Made by a program: the position numbers and the translations under genes. Of a stretch of 64,000 nt of DNA, positions 63,682 to 64,000 are shown in pieces. The notes beneath the pieces were generated by a model that was not told the origin of the DNA, made no database searches, and saw only the letters and a list, made by a program, of their open reading frames with translations. This DNA is from Caldilineaceae bacterium. GTDB lineage: Bacteria; Chloroflexota; Anaerolineae; Caldilineales; Caldilineaceae. Numbering within the stretch: position 1 is the stretch's first letter; each line of letters begins with the position of its first letter. The stretch covers positions 62,001 through 126,000 of the forward strand of contig JACKBA010000010.1 in NCBI GenBank assembly GCA_020634815.1, in the 5' to 3' direction.

Positions 63682-63954
63682 ATGACACAGTTGACCGTCC
63701 GTGGAGTCGACGCCAAATTGCATAATGCGCTGAAAGAGACTGCGCAACAGAAAGGCGTGAGCGTCAATCGCGTCGTTTTGGATGCGCTCAGGCAGGCGGC
63801 TGGTTTGGAGCCGGCCGGTGGGCAGTCGCAGCAGCGGCACCACGATCTGGATTACCTGGCCGGTACGTGGACGGCAGCCGAATATGACGAATTCATGGCC
63901 GCGTTGACCGAAGAACGCTCGATCGATGATGAGCTATGGCACACCAACGCCTGA
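63682..63954 (+). CDS. Ribbon-helix-helix-type antitoxin (VapB/FitA-like)
   Basis: The 90-residue protein has a short MTQLTVRGVDAKLHNALKET start, the FitA/Arc-like ribbon-helix-helix pattern in which the first strand contacts DNA, followed by an acidic linker and a C-terminal arm (YDEFMAALTEERSIDDELW) suited to block a PIN toxin. GGGAGG lies upstream of the ATG at 63682. It overlaps the toxin gene by 19 bases and sits under a promoter with an inverted-repeat operator. Confidence 0.85.
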   Translation: MTQLTVRGVDAKLHNALKETAQQKGVSVNRVVLDALRQAAGLEPAGGQSQQRHHDLDYLAGTWTAAEYDEFMAALTEERSIDDELWHTNA

Positions 63955-64000
63955 TTCTCGATACATCGGGTTATTCGGCCTTCAGACGCGGACTGGAAGT
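63936..64000 (+). CDS. PIN-domain toxin (VapC-like), partial at right edge
   Basis: From the ATG at 63936 the frame reads MAHQRLILDTSGYSAFRRGL and continues past the window end. LILDTSGYSAF is the start of a PIN domain with its first metal-binding Asp, as in VapC ribonucleases that cut tRNA or rRNA. Only 21 complete codons are visible. Confidence 0.75.
   Translation, partial: MAHQRLILDTSGYSAFRRGLE

Noticed and set aside
60765..63767. A 1000-codon open frame antisense to the amylopullulanase gene
   Set aside because: It is Arg/His/Val/Ala-rich with no recognisable domains; the forward frame has complete GH13 catalytic motifs.

Overview
The window is about 64 kb of high-GC (roughly two-thirds G+C by eye) bacterial chromosome, most likely from a Chloroflexota bacterium of the Anaerolineae/Caldilineae type. 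That placement is an inference. It rests on the combination of an isopentenyl phosphate kinase, an F420-type luciferase-like oxidoreductase, many secreted proteins with Pro/Thr-rich linkers, large proteins built of DUF11 and prealbumin-like modules, GT-C membrane glycosyltransferases, and no sign of phage, plasmid or insertion-sequence transposase genes. Gene density is ordinary and both strands are used. One tRNA (Val, anticodon TAC) is present; there is no rRNA and no CRISPR array. Layout: 1-1155 is the start of a beta-helix surface protein running off the left edge, followed by a 1.1-kb gene-free, repeat-packed stretch. 2266-7665 holds an LLM-class oxidoreductase, tRNA-Val, selA, isopentenyl phosphate kinase and an RseP-like site-2 protease. 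8018-17909 is a long forward block: a zinc-ribbon/LysM membrane protein, a HEAT-repeat protein, an AEC carrier, a 37-residue Cys-rich peptide, a TPR/FecR-like/GT39 cluster and a UbiA-like prenyltransferase. 17947-22419 carries an EamA transporter, a STAS protein, an M28 peptidase, a YbaK-type deacylase and an aldo/keto reductase. 22624-32422 is occupied by two tandem giant secreted paralogues (1767 and 1365 residues). 32682-36003 holds a sugar-nucleotide epimerase and the mtnA-mtnK methylthioribose salvage pair. 36081-38800 is a hypF gene broken by a tandem duplication. 39181-42515 encodes etfBA and threonine synthase. 42532-46383 holds a low-GC DUF4160/DUF2442 pair, trmB, an orphan DNA methyltransferase and a small-molecule-type methyltransferase. 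46402-56077 looks like a surface-glycan region: two large polytopic membrane proteins, a polyprenol-phosphate-mannose-type GT2, a GH5 glycosidase translationally coupled to a DUF2723 GT-C protein, and an ABC exporter. 56361-58832 is a tight reverse-strand operon (CPBP protease, lamin-tail-domain protein, tail-anchored J-protein). 59100-63590 is a 1496-residue secreted amylopullulanase-type GH13 enzyme behind a leader that contains an intrinsic terminator. The window ends in an antitoxin/PIN-toxin pair with a clear promoter and operator. The most unusual feature is not a gene. At least a dozen clusters of 7- or 8-base tandem repeats, resembling in layout the STRR repeats known from cyanobacteria, lie between genes and also inside genes. 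They add in-frame low-complexity peptides to HypF (twice), TrmB, a DNA methyltransferase (twice) and a membrane protein (twice), and they appear to supply the end of selA. In hypF a 152-bp duplication of such a cluster is exactly what breaks the reading frame: removing one unit restores a single 855-codon frame. MITE-like hairpin elements (one family duplicated in tandem at 1222-1500 with a relative at 56098) complete the repeat landscape. All functional calls come from reading motifs and domain patterns; no database search was run.
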